From the NCBI GenBank assembly GCA_012295275.1, contig CM022670.1:10686083-10722082 (forward strand): a DNA stretch of 36,000 nt. The letters run 5' to 3'. Below are positions 10,580-25,789 of this stretch, one piece after another. The stretch comes from Chrysomallon squamiferum. Taxonomy: Eukaryota; Mollusca; Gastropoda; Neomphalida; Peltospiridae. The number at the start of each line of letters is the position of its first letter. The stretch's first letter is position 1. Under the pieces are notes generated by a model. It was not told the DNA's origin and did no database searches. It was given only the letters and a program-made list of their open reading frames with translations. The translations under genes were made by a program, and so were the position numbers.

Positions 10580-13042
10580 CTTTTTAATCTGGAATTAAAA
10601 TTAATATAATAATATTATTAAATTAACAGGATGAAGCTCTTATCAAAGCATCTATACAGTTAAGCATACCAGTTAAATTTTAACTTTTAAAACTTCTCTT
10701 TATTGTTTTATATATATATATATACATTGAATGCAAAAGCGTGTAACTGACATTAATTCATTTTTGAGTTCACTTACTACAAATATTCACTGACACGTTT
10801 TTCTTTGTACATTTAAATTACTATACCTTGAGAGTCCTTATGATTATGATTATCATTTAAAAGTAATACAAGTAAACAAAAATATTCTGAAAATGAAGGT
10901 GCCATTGAATTTCTTCTCATAATAGGTGTACTGGTGATGTGTATGTAAATATGTGTTATCACCAATTCTGAAGTTGACTGCATAACTGTATGTAACAATA
11001 AATTTATTTTAATTCCTCTGAAATTAATATCAGTCATCAATAACTGCACTGATGATAAAGCTGGTGATAATTTCAGACTATAAAAAGAAATCATTTATGA
11101 TTATACTATTACTATAATAATTTATTCTTGCACCAGTCATTTAAATAAATAATATTTTTTCTATTTTAAAACTGTATAATATCTCATTTTAATCTAAACC
11201 ATACAAGTTACTGGATGATCATGATTGCTACCAATGGTGTTGCATTATGATATTAAATTAATTGACCACAGTCAACCGTTTAGATGGCGCATTCTGTTCA
11301 AAAGTCCAACATGTCAATTGTCATTTATGATCAGCCAAAATGGAGCGAGGAACTGTACTGTAAACAGGAACTTTTATTATTTATTTTCAACACTGCTGAC
11401 AAATGATAGACTTAAATAATAATAATAATGTATGAAATTAATTTTAAAAGAGTAGAAAAATTCGTATATATATATATCGGAAACAAATAATATTTTTAGA
11501 GACAGTCAGAATGATTACATATATTTATACAAGATGTGATATTACTGTAAACTAGATAATTAAACTGCACGAAACATTATGATGTTTATCATTATGTAAT
11601 CGGAATCAGTAACTTTATTCTTTAAAAAGGCAGATGCCATTCAGAAAAAGTATATGTCTTGTTATAAGCAGATGCAAATTAAGTAATTATTCGTATCTGT
11701 TTAGGTTTGCTGCAAGATGACCTTTATTAAATGCTGTTTGTGTATACTGGGAAACAGATACTTACCTTTTGACATCCAAAACATGTTTCAAAGACAGGTA
11801 GCCACAGACCGGTTTTTCTTCAATGATTCGCATTTGAATTACAATTTGTTGCGCAGCAAGTCAGGATTGCGATGTCTCGTGAAAATGTTTTTCTCTTTAA
11901 GCCCTATTAAACAATAATTGCATTGACATTAAAATAAAAAATAAAAATAAAAAATAAAAATAATAACAATAATCACAACTAAAACTTTCCATGAAAATAT
12001 CCACTTTTACACAGTTTTTGATAAAATTCAAAAACTATTGGTAGATTCAAAGATTGGTTTAGTTCCGTTTACAAACTAAATTTAATTGTTAAACTAAGTT
12101 AAAGTTTTGGGAGTTAAAGTAATAAATATTTAGTCCTGTATGATCTGGTATTCTGTTCGATAAAATGTGTTTTATTTTATTTAAAAAAAACTACTACTAC
12201 TACTACTACTACTAATAATAATAAAAAGGATTAGTTGAAAAAGAAAAGAAAAAGTTAAAATGTAATTCTAATAAACAATTATTTGAAATTGGTTGGGCAT
12301 AATTTCAAAAAAAAAATTATAATTCTTTTAGATTTATTTTATATTAAAAAACAAGAACGTTGTAACATATAAAAAGGTACTACCAATAACAGTAACATGT
12401 ATTTTATATATATTTACATTTGTAATATACACATTTCGCTAGTAAACTACAACCCAGTACACATTCAATATATCTATTAGGTAGGCGTACCAGTCAAAAC
12501 TATTATTTTGGAATTATCTGCCCTTGTATATGTGATAGTCGAATGTTTATATATGCAGTTGTCGTAAAATTAGCTATTTACAGTATTTCTAATAATTACT
12601 TTACAGCATAAATCAAACTTTTAATACGTTATTAGCGTAGACACCGTCATTTTTGTGGCACTTACAAGATCTATGTAGCAAACAAACAATGCCTGTTATT
12701 ATAGATGTTTAATGTTTAAGCTTTGTTGATTTTAGCCAGTCGGACTATTTTAAAGTGACATTTTTTGAGTATTTGTTTTATTTTAATACACAGTTAATTT
12801 AACTAATTACTAATTTTGCAGATACGATATCCATATAATAAGTATTCTTGTAGTAATTAACAAATGTAAGAACGGGAACTGTTTCTATAATGTAAAATAT
12901 AATTAATAGGTTTAAAAAGACTGCATATACTGATTGCATGACTAAAATATAGAATGTAGCCTCGTAAATTATTAAACTATAGCCGATTATTCTATTATTC
13001 GATTATTAAAATATGTTTTCAATTAAACAAATAATAAGATAA

Positions 13043-13073
<31 letters not shown>

Positions 13074-13236
13074 AAAAATAAGATTATCATTATAAAAATA
13101 ATTTTTGTCACGGTTGCCGACCATATAGCTATGGTTCAAGGGAAATAATCTTTATTATATATAAACAATTTCTTATAAAAGTATACTTATCAATTTATGA
13201 TTTGTTTTTTGTAACAAATTAGATATTTAATAAACA
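10580..13236. other. Head-to-head intergenic region between GHDC and FPGT
   Basis: No recognisable coding exon. It should hold the promoters and any 5' UTR exons of both divergent genes. Visible elements: (TA)n near 10710-10723, a less AT-rich patch at 11260-11390 with GATGGCGC and AAAATGGAGCG (a possible upstream GHDC exon or promoter), A-rich pentamers at 11930-11965, a (CTA)n(ATA)n compound tract at 12190-12222, and (AAAT)n at 13040-13076. Confidence 0.6.
13156..13165 (+). promoter_or_regulatory. Possible TATA-like element upstream of FPGT
   Basis: TATATATAAA lies about 72 bases upstream of the FPGT start codon and just after a CG-containing patch (GTCACGGTTGCCGACC at about 13108). In such AT-rich DNA this match has low information. 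Confidence 0.2.
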
Positions 13237-14098
13237 ATGAGCGACGGAGAGAGCATTTCCAATTACATGCTTGAACTAATGACACAATATAAAGAATTAA
13301 GAGGTAATAGGCATTTATTCCCGCAACATTGGTAACAAATATTTAACAATAATAAATAAATAAATGAATAACAATAACAAAAAATGTCCACGAAACGGAG
13401 ACGATGACGTATGGACTGGATGCAATTATATTATTAAAGTGAATTCGTTTGTCACATTTTAACTACTAAAAAATGAAATAAAATAAATAAAAAATATTAA
13501 AAATGCATTACTTTAAAAAAACAAAACAAAAAAAACAACCACTTTAATTATAAAAAAAAAAAAAAAAAAAAAGAAGAAAGCTGTAACAAGTTCTGATTTG
13601 CTAGATTCGCATGATGAGATTTCAAACACTGGCTGCAATAGTCATTTTGGTTAAATAACCTTTAATAAACTACTTGCCAAAAACTAATTATTATTATTAT
13701 TATTATTACAGGAAAGAATAAGGACAGTGGACCAATTCCTTTCTGGGATATAATTGTAATAACAACATTGGATGAAGCACAAAAGAAAGCATTTGAGTTG
13801 CAGATAAATGATAAATACAAAAGAAAGGAACTACCTCTTGGCCTATCTATAAAGATCATCAGCGATCCACCAGGAACACGAATTGGTAGGATATTGATAA
13901 ATGTGAATGTGTATTAATATACAGGGATGACAGTGTTAATGGGAATTTCTAACCTAAGCATAATAGTAGTTTAGTATTTGATCATTTATTATTATTTTTT
14001 TTTTTTTTTAATATTATTACTTAGAAACAAAATATGCTGGTAAACTGAGTGAGTAAAATTAATGTTTTGCATATTATTATTATTATTATTATGATATG

Positions 14099-14131
<33 letters not shown>

Positions 14132-15997
14132 ATTATTATTATTTAATGTCTTCTTAAGAAATCTAGATAAGCCAAAATACTAAATTGGTAAAGAAAAGTA
14201 ATAATAATAAAAAATAAATAAAAATTATCCAGTACATATTATACTGAAAGGCTGAGTCTTTGGTGATCATTCTCTACTATAAGATAATTTAAAAACTGAA
14301 GATGATTATTTATTAAAACACAGTGTTTCATAGACATTCCATTATTCATCATAATTATCACCATTCGTTATGATAATCATCATCATCCTCATCATCACAT
14401 AAAGAAATGTTATTAATTAGGATTTGTTTAAGGTAATGGAGGATCAACACTGACTGTTCTTGCTGCCCTGGAGGAGCAATATGGAGACAAGTTGCTCACC
14501 AAAAAGATTCTCCTTATTCATGCAGGAGGATGGAGTCAGAGGATGCCAAGTTCAAGCGTCCTGGGCAAAATCTTTTCAGCACTCCCTCATGGAGATCCCA
14601 TATATCAAATGCTGGATTTAAAACTCGCTCTATTTTGGCCTTTTGTTCCAAAGATGGAACCTGGAGTTCTTTTAACATGTGCTGATGATTTTTTGGTTTT
14701 TGATCTCCACAGTGAATCAGACTGGTCACTTCCAGCCAGTGGCTTCACAGCCTTGGCCCACCCTTCACCGATAGTGTTAGGAAGAACACATGGAGTGTAC
14801 GTTTTAGCTGATGTAGATGAACTTGATAAACAAAAACCTGTTATCATTGCTAAATGCTTAGAAGTTCTGCAGAAGCCATCTGATGAAAGAATGAGAAGAA
14901 AGGGAGCCGTTTTGAAAGGGAAAAAACATGTTTTTGCGGATGGTATAGAACTGGAAGGGGAGGCTGTGTACACCGACAGCTGTTTCTATTTTGGCTCCGA
15001 TGTTGTTGAGAAACTCATAAAGCTGAAGAAAGAGATTGGAAATGTTGAGAATGAAATTGATGCCTACGGTGACTTCTTGCAAGCAGTTGGTCCAAGAGCA
15101 TCCAGTGAATACATCCACATGACATCTAACATCTCTCACATGACCACTGGGCTACTGAAGACAAGACAGCGTGTGTTTGACCACTTGCACGAAACAGACA
15201 TCCATTTACTTGTTCTCAATGCTTCAAAATTCATCCACATTGGCACGACAAAAGAATACATTTATCACTTGTGTCATGACCAGCAGTTCCAAAAACAAAT
15301 GTCTTTTTCCAAAGATGTTTTCAACATGTGGACTGAAGAAGACAGCAGCCATCAAGTTAAAAAGCAAAAAATTGATGCACGAGATGGATGTGTGATGCAT
15401 TCTGTTATTCCAGCAAACAGCATCATCAGCACCAGCACCGTCATGGAGTACTGCCACTTTGACATTCCTCTTGTAACAGGGAAGGACACTATAATCAGTA
15501 ACTGTCAGTATCTTTCAACAGTCTCTAACAACATCGAAAAAATAGAAATCCCTGATAATATTTTTCTGCACACTGTTCCAGTGACTGTTAACAGTGAAGT
15601 GAAATATGTGACAGTCTTTTTTAACATTGAGGATGACCTGAAGAAATCACACAAACCTGAAGAAGCTGGTAACCTTCAATTCTTGACCATCACTTTACAG
15701 AAATTTTGTGATCGTCTTGGTTGGAAGGTGAAGGATCTTGAAAAGCAAGAGGTGAATAGTTCTAAAACTAATCTGTGGATGATGAGATTGTTTCCAGCTC
15801 TGACATCGATGACAGATTCATTCTACCAAGCTTTGTCTGTTCTCCGAAAGACTCTCTCACCTGCTGAATCAACTGAACCCGTTATCTGTGATCATAAGCT
15901 CTATGCACTGACAGATTTGCTAAAAATAAAAGATGTGTCAACCATGTTGAAATACAGACAGGATTTGTTTAATTTAATACAAGCAGGCAAACAATAA
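13237..15997 (+). CDS. FPGT: Fucose-1-phosphate guanylyltransferase (GDP-fucose pyrophosphorylase), 3 coding exons, 601 aa
   Basis: It catalyses GTP + L-fucose 1-phosphate to GDP-L-fucose + diphosphate in the cytosolic fucose salvage pathway, after fucokinase. Coding exons: 13237-13303, 13712-13885 and 14433-15997. Both introns (408 and 547 bases) are GT-AG, phase 1. The ATG at 13237 has TAA in frame directly upstream at 13231-13233. Residues 30-80 carry FWDIIVITTLDEAQ and KRKELPLG, typical of FPGT. The exon 2/3 join creates IGNGGST (about 80-86), the nucleotide-binding glycine loop. Then follow LLIHAGGWSQRMPSSS..GK (107-126), PIYQMLDLKLAL and LTCADD (161-166), HPSPIVLGRTHGVYVL, and the C-terminal half (about 330-600) expected to be beta-helix-like. 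Length fits the vertebrate protein (about 590-610). No frameshift or missing block. The third exon holds 87% of the coding sequence. Confidence 0.97.
13304..13711 (+). other. FPGT intron 1
   Basis: Donor AGAG|GTAATA and acceptor TTATTACAG|GAAAG. Contains A-rich runs (about 13548-13575) and (TTA)n just before the acceptor, which leaves a weak pyrimidine tract. Confidence 0.9.
13886..14432 (+). other. FPGT intron 2, with (TTA)n
   Basis: Donor ATTG|GTAGGA and acceptor TTTAAG|GTAATGG. Holds T tracts (about 13993-14009) and interrupted (ATT)n at about 14075-14145, then (CAT)n near 14370-14398. Confidence 0.9.
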
Positions 15998-17160
15998 TAA
16001 CATGATTAGGAACATACTGCTGAATGGATTAGAAATGGATTTGGAAATGATCTGCGATTGATTTTAGACTTGATATGGATTTGGAATCATCCTGCGATTA
16101 AAACTGAGACATTTTTAAACTACATTGATATCATCTGAAATTGATTTTGACTAAATTTTATGATTCAACTTTAACCGAAAATGTCCTTTCCATTTGTCTG
16201 GATCTGTGATAACACAAATCATTTTAATAACACTTTTTGATCTGCATAAGTTTGATATTGATGATCATCTGAACAGAATAATAATACAGTAAAACCACAC
16301 TGACTAAAAACAAAGAAGAAAAAAAGAAAGATTTTATGAAAATGGACTGATTAAAACCTTAATATTAATTTCCCAAGAAAGATGATACAATTTTGGCAGC
16401 TAAATGTTGGAGATATGGTATTCTTTTACCATAAAGAATATTTTTAAATGGTATGACTTTGTTAACATGGATTATATATATTATGTTTTTATTGTAGTAT
16501 GATATTATTGTACACATGATTTGAATTGTAAAATTATTTCATTTTTAAGGAATAATTTTATAATGTGGCATGGTTTATTTAAATTTAGAGTATGGTATGA
16601 TTTTATGGTACGGGTATATAAAATTATAAACGGGGGTGATTTTTATGAATTACTTAATAGTTAATTTTTAATATTTTATGAATTTAAGAATCATTTATAT
16701 TGTGTAATGTGGAATGATTTTATGAATGAACAATTTAAATATATGATATGGTTTTCATGGCATGGGTTTTAAATAATTTAAATTATGGTTACAATTTATA
16801 GTATTCATATTTTAAATGGTGGTTTTGTTTATGGTATATACTATTTCAGTTTTGATATGTTTTTTATAGTATTGTTTATTTAAATCTGATATTTTTCAAC
16901 TTTTACAGTATTGGTTATTTAAATTTAGTATTGGTTTATTTTAAAATTTTAAAGGTTATGAAAAGTTTAACACTGTTGTATAATTTTATTTTATGGATTT
17001 CATAAAATTTATGGTTATGATTTGATGGTTTGGTATAGTTTTTAATATGATACATTTTTTGAAATCTCCGACAATGCATACTTACTACTGCTAGAACCAT
17101 TATACATACCTTTACTTTATCAGTTACAACATTGTTATTTACTGACTGAATCAAGTGTCA
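15998..17160 (+). other. FPGT downstream region, probable 3' UTR, with degenerate TATGGT-rich repeats
   Basis: After the stop the plus strand is T-rich and non-coding. The first poly(A)-like hexamer is ATTAAA at about 16350; no AATAAA lies close to the stop. From about 16400 to 17040 words such as TATGGTATGATTTTATGG and TTTAAAT recur in a degenerate tandem pattern, without a fixed period that I can establish by eye. Confidence 0.4.
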
Positions 17161-17809
17161 TCCTTTAGACAAGGGCCATTTTAAAAAAAAATTTACTTTG
17201 TATTAACAACTCAGAGGGACTGTCCTTACAAATTTGTGCAAAACAAGAAGAAACTGGTGCACATCTAGGTAAAATTTTCAGGCAAAGCAGTCATTCTTCC
17301 CAAACATATAATCAAACAGTCTCTGCATGTCTAAACAGTAATAAATTTTCAACCATTGGTTAATGAATGAAAAGCACCCAATAAATTTTCTATTTCTGAT
17401 ATATTTCTAGTTTTCACAGGAAACTTCAGCAATTTTTACAAGCAATGGATGTTTTATGTGCAATTTGCAACAAACAAGTATGGTGTAACTAAATTTTGAT
17501 ACAAGATTAAATGATGTGAGTGTTTGTAGGTGTGTCTTCATTTTAAATGACTGGACTGTTAAACTTGATTGGTGTTTTGACTTTTTCCACAATTAATCAA
17601 AACTGTTGTTATTTATTAAGAATAATATGTTAAACATATTTACTAAATAACTAGTAATTACATAACTTACAAATGCTTTTTTTAGCAATTATGTTTTTCA
17701 CATACAAGTATTTATTTGTGATACTTTCATATATGTATTAGGTATGTATGCAAGTGTTTTTCTCATATCATTTTTACTTATCCAGAATTTGTTGTTTTGT
17801 TTCTCTGAT

Positions 17810-17856
<47 letters not shown>

Positions 17857-18465
17857 CAGGATCTACATATAAGAAGATAATTTTATTTGTAATATAAAAA
17901 TAGTTGGTTTACATGGAGTTACTGAAAAACAAGTTTTCATTTTAGGTAAAAGGTGTTGCTGTCATGATCACGTTGGCCTCAAGAAGCTGCTGTTGTCCTT
18001 TATTATTTATTTTTTTTGGGCAGTTTTTTACATTTTTGAAGATAACAAGTAACACTACCAATAACACAGTTTGAATAATAATTACATTTCATAAAGTCTG
18101 GTTAGTCGTAATTGTAATTATTTGAGAAAAAACTTTAAAAAAAAATGTCTAACGTGATTGAGGCTTAATGTCTAAATAAAAAATAATAATAATAACAAAA
18201 GATGCATTTAAAACTAAATTATTTATGATTATTGTTGCTGTTGTTGCTGCTTTTCTTTAGTTAGGTTATTCACATATAAATTGTTGACCCTCAGTTTCAT
18301 GGACTAATATGGAAAACAAAAAAACATTGTAATGGGGTTGCCATGATTATATAGTGGGACTCAGAATAACTAAATAGTACCTAAAAATAAGGTTTTAATT
18401 GGTTAAGTTCAAATTTTGTTATAATTAGAAAAAAAAAAAACGAGGTCTGTGAAATTGAAGGTCAC

Positions 18466-18509
<44 letters not shown>

Positions 18510-18716
18510 TAATGCATTAATATATTAATGTGCATTTTTAATGTGTTCTGAGGGCAGAAATGTTATATGATAATAATAGTAGCAGCAGCAGTAGTTATAG
18601 TAGTGATAGCAGTAGTAATAACAGTTGCACTAGTAGTCTTAGTTCTGCTATTGATAATAGAAGTAGTGCCTGTAATAAATAATAATAAATAAATAAATAA
18701 AATTATCAACACATTA
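17161..18716. other. Gene-free stretch with microsatellites
   Basis: No coding exon recognised. AATAAA hexamers near 17339 and 17380 could be distal ends of FPGT. Repeats: (TA)20 at 17812-17853, (TG)19 at 18469-18507, and interrupted AGT/AGC/AAT trinucleotides at about 18570-18700. Confidence 0.5.
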
Positions 18717-18891
18717 ACAACACCTGGAAACAACAACAGCTAAGGCAGAAGAAGGTAAGAAAGAAAACAACGCACAACACCTGGAAACAACAACAGCTAA
18801 GGCAGAAGAAGGTAAGAAAGAAAACAACGCACAACACCTGGAAACAACAACAGCTAAGGCAGAAGAAGGTAAGAAAGAAAACAACGCACAA
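18717..18891. repeat. 57-bp tandem repeat, three identical copies
   Basis: The unit beginning CACCTGGAAACAACAACAGC occurs at 18721, 18778 and 18835, period 57, with no difference that I can see between copies. That suggests recent duplication. Each copy contains AAG|GTAAGAAAG, a strong match to a plus-strand 5' splice site (GT at 18755, 18812 and 18869). Because 57 = 19 x 3, the minus strand stays open across all copies, giving a repeated 19-residue Cys/Phe-rich peptide, but there is no sign it is a real protein. Confidence 0.9.
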
Positions 18892-19183
18892 AACGTGCCT
18901 TTCACGTGCGCGACTGGAACCGCGTGATGCGGGACGTACAACTCGTTTGTCTTTCTTTTCTTTTTCTTTACTTTTTTTTTTTTTTTTTTTTGTTGTTGTT
19001 TGGCTTGCGACTCTATGGATCACAACAAGAAATCTCGCTAATCCCGTGAACAAAGCCAACTGCAGCTTTCGCTGAACTTTTAAAGATCAGCCTTTTTTTT
19101 TTTTCTAAAGATTAATCTTACATGAGCGTAAAACAAAGTTTCTCCGTCAGTAAACATTGAGCGTGCGGTGGTTACAAAAATTA

Positions 19184-19219
<36 letters not shown>

Positions 19220-19500
19220 CTTAAATGAAACAAATCTCAATAACAATTGCACGCAGCCGAGTTCGTTCTGCCTTCACTGGTGCTTGTTGGAAGTCAAAAG
19301 TAGTCTGTGACAATGTCCTGTTTGTACGTAAATGAGAACGTCTGCAGAGGATCAAGTGGTGCACGTGCCGTTTTTTTTTTTTTTTTAAATTTTGTCGGAG
19401 TCGACTGGTTCTGCGCGAGTAAAACGGAACATGGAGATAGGTTTTTCTGAAGTTAACTCGGTGCATGTCTTTGATAATTACAATCGTTTTGAATTTCTAG
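18892..19500. other. CpG-containing, less AT-rich island next to the 57-bp array
   Basis: Local base use changes: CG dinucleotides, CACGTG E-boxes at 18903-18908 and 19362-19367, GCGCGCAC near 19185, and GTCGGAGTCGACTGG near 19394. It also holds T tracts near 18970-18991 and 19371-19386 and (CA)14 at 19189-19217. It could be a promoter or 5' exon, or an old mobile-element fragment. No protein is recognised. Confidence 0.35.
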
Positions 19501-22600
<3,100 letters not shown>

Positions 22601-22725
22601 GGATATATATATAAAAATCTGTTGCGAAAATGTCAGGGGAGATCCCCGCCCGAATTCGCTCGAACTATAACATGCTCAACATTCACTTACATTCTTTCAA
22701 TTAAACTTTGGACTGGATTTATTAT

Positions 22726-22904
22726 TTCCGGAAGTTAGTGTTCTAATAATGAGGTAATTATCCGTGTAAGTGCGTCTGCCTTCTTACTGCGTAACTCAAA
22801 CGTTTACAACGATACCAGGAAGTGTTTCAGATATCGAACTCCGCTGACGTCATGACCAATCAAAATCCGTCAAACGACAACTGATGTAACTCTCTAATCC
22901 GGAA
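22726..22904. promoter_or_regulatory. Promoter-like cluster: ETS sites, palindromic CRE, CCAAT box
   Basis: In a CpG-containing island (about 22620-23030) there are TTCCGGAAGT (ETS, 22726-22735), CAGGAAGTG (ETS-like, 22816-22824), TGACGTCA (perfect CRE, 22845-22852), CCAAT (22856-22860, 3 bases after the CRE) and CCGGAA (22899-22904). This combination is typical of animal core promoters without a TATA box. A splice-donor-like TTAG|GTAATT sits at 23022/23023, so a short non-coding 5' exon running rightwards is possible. No gene is seen downstream within the window. Confidence 0.4.
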
Positions 22905-23029
22905 TGGCCAGTAAATAAACGTGATTTGTTGCTCGTTTACGTTACGATCGTAATTCTTGGAAAAATATGTTTACTACAACTCAGTAACGGAAATGTTATA
23001 TTTCGTTCACACCGCTCGTTAGGTAATTT

Positions 23030-24216
23030 TCATTTTCTCCACTTTTAATTAAATCATTAAAAGTGAAAAGAAAAAAAGAGATAAATCATGTCAGCTTTGC
23101 CTCAATTAACTTATGTAGCTGTGATATGTGAGAACTCAGAACGTTATTTTTATTTATTCTTTTTAATTTTTTTTTTTTTTTTTTTTTGTATTATATGATA
23201 AATAAGTTAAACAAACATAAACAAAATAAACAAACACGTAAACAGTAAACAATTAATGACCAAGAATAACAAAAAAAAAAAAAAAAAAAATAAAAAATAA
23301 ATAAAGAAAAAGAAAGAAAGAAAAAATTTCAAATGAAGAAAACAAAAGTATATATATATTCCCCCAAAATACAAGACAGTGCACTCAAATGGAATTTGCT
23401 CTTTTATCAAAGTTTTATCTTCTTTTATCATCTGCACATTCCATCGCCAGTGGGTATGCATATTTTTCCAAAATGGTTTATCTTGAACAAATTAAGCTAT
23501 ATGGGGAAATTCGGATTGAGTACGTTTTTTTGAATTTACGTAACTAAACATTTATTTTTTATTATTTCAACTTTGCCTTTCCAGCTCTGAATTTATTTAT
23601 TCATTGTGCTGAATTTGTTTCTTTAACACTAAAAACTGAATCATCAGAGTAACCCCCACATTTTTCTGTTAGCAGCAAAAAATTAATTACATGAACCTTC
23701 CCAGTGGCAGAAAAACACGTAAATTATTATGGCGTTTGAAAGCCAATTATAGGCGTTGATAAGAGTCGAAAAATCATTTAAAATAAATAAATAATAAAAA
23801 GAAATAAATAAACGAAGACACTTGTATATATTTAATCTTTTTCGTTTTCTTTCTCTTTTGTCTTACTTTTTTTCCTTTTTCTTTCATCACGATAATTACA
23901 AATTGTGTGTATGTGCCTGCTTGTGTGTGTGGATATGTGTGTGTTTAAGTGTGTTTCTCTCTTTCTCTCTCTCTCTCACTCACACACAAAATTTTTTGAT
24001 CATAATACATGTATATCAAGCGTACATATTTGCAAATAATATGTTCACGAACCACTGATATAAACAAGTGTATCATTCAAATATAGATCCTATTAGTCTA
24101 AAGTAGGACTGGGCGTGTAACCAAATAAGGTAAGCTTTTAACAAAAACATATTAAACAGCCTTTATTAACTTGTTTACGTTACAGCTACACAAAACCATT
24201 TCAGGTAATCATAGCG

Positions 24217-24272
<56 letters not shown>

Positions 24273-25780
24273 TTTGTAACTTCTTTTTTTTTTTTGTCTT
24301 TTTTTGTTTTTTTTAAATTTGTTTTTCAAAAAAAATAAAAATAATTAGGAAAAAGGGGAAAAAAAAAAAAGTGCTTTCTCACTCTTCATTTTTTCTCGTC
24401 ATAAACATAAAGTGAATTAATATTTCAGTGCATGCAGGGAACGTTGGGTTGGGTTGTAGTTAAAAAGTAAGATCATGTAAACAATTTTTTTTTTGTTTTC
24501 CATGTGATGTAAGAACATTAAGTCTTTTTTCGCTCTTGTTATGAATAATAATAATTAAAAAAAAATGATGTATCACGAATGTATGAACGTATGAATATAT
24601 ACACATATGCCCACACACATACATTCATACATACATATACACACATACATTCATACATACATATACACACATACACGCGCAGTCACATACATGCACATAA
24701 CAAATTACATAAAAAAAAAAAACCCATCGAACTTTCCACTGTACTGGACCAATCACATCTTGGCATGGATATGCTTGACCTTCAGAGTGCAATATCTGAA
24801 AAACAGATTTGTTCTGTTTGATCTTTTGTTACCGAAAACTGAACAGTTGATTGGTGGGTGAAGATCCTGGATGCTTTTTTTTTTTTATTTTTTTTTTTTT
24901 TTTTTTTGCAATTTGAACAGATCTGAAACAAGGACATGTACTAATAACAACTAAAGTCATCTGAAGTCATAAATGTGGTTTTAACTTCTGTCAGATTATA
25001 CGCTGACAACATGTACGGCCACGTAAGCGACGAAAACTCAGATTTTATCCTAAAGGTGTTTGCGTACAAAAAAAAAAAAATCATATTTTGTTACAAAACC
25101 TTAAGGCCATATCTTTATCTACTCCAAGCTGGAATTTACTTTCTAGAAATTTAAAAAAAAATACATATTATACCAGATCTATATCATTAGGTGTTATATT
25201 ACTACACTATACTTATATAAAGATCCAGATGGTATTAGTGTCTGTGTGTCTGTGTGTCTGTGTGTTTTATCTACATATGTATGTGTGTATTTGTGCATGT
25301 ACGTATGTATGTATGTATGTTTGTATGTATGTATGTATGTATGTATGTATGTATGTATGTATGTATGTATGTATGTATGTATGTATTGTATATGTATGTG
25401 TATTTTATGTATGTTTTGAATATGCATGCATATGAATGTTTATGTGTGTATATGTCTATGTGCCGACATTTTAACACCGACCCTGGAAAATCATATATCC
25501 AATTTTCATTGAAGCAGATCACTTAAATATTTTGCACAAATAAATAAATCAGAGGGATATACAAGTCCAACAAAACATGTTTTTGTTTCAACGGGAGCAC
25601 TTTTCACGTGTCCTCTTTTCTAAATATAATTATTGTTACCCAGCAAAAGCGTGTGCTATTATTCGTTATGACCTTGGAGGCCAGATAATCCATGACGTGG
25701 ATTCTATATATATATATATATATATAAGATATAAGTGTTATTTGTATCTGTAGCTTTGGTAATAACCTATGTCGCTGATT
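23030..25780. other. Gene-free stretch with poly-T tracts and degenerate (ACAT)n
   Basis: No coding exon recognised. Contains T tract 23167-23187, A tract 23271-23290, (TC)n/(AC)n near 23955-23988, a roughly 50-base T tract at 24221-24271 followed by more T/A runs to about 24370, interrupted (ACAT/ATAC)n at 24598-24680, T tracts at 24876-24907, and (AT)n at 25706-25726. Confidence 0.5.
25300..25386. repeat. (GTAT)n tetranucleotide microsatellite
   Basis: About 20 units, nearly perfect, with degenerate TATG/TG words on both sides (25230-25460). Open in several frames on both strands, which is an artefact of the repeat. Confidence 0.95.
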
Positions 25781-25789
25781 TATCAATGA

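Noticed and set aside
13020-13080. (AAAT)n upstream of FPGT as a functional promoter element
   Set aside because: Simple repeat with no evidence of function.
14514-15457. Antisense and alternate-frame open frames of 71-122 codons inside FPGT exon 3
   Set aside because: They overlap a strongly supported coding exon in another frame and show no motifs.
18706-19059. 117-codon minus-strand frame with three 19-residue Cys/Phe-rich repeats
   Set aside because: The repeat is the 57-bp tandem array read in frame and the rest is poly-Lys from a homopolymer; no family resemblance.
24221-24271. Roughly 50-base T tract as the tail of a retrotransposed copy
   Set aside because: No target-site duplication or element body recognised next to it; homopolymers of this kind are common in the window.
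25088-25526. Overlapping Tyr/Val/Cys- or His/Thr-rich frames on both strands
   Set aside because: Produced by (GTAT)n; a four-base repeat stays open in several frames.
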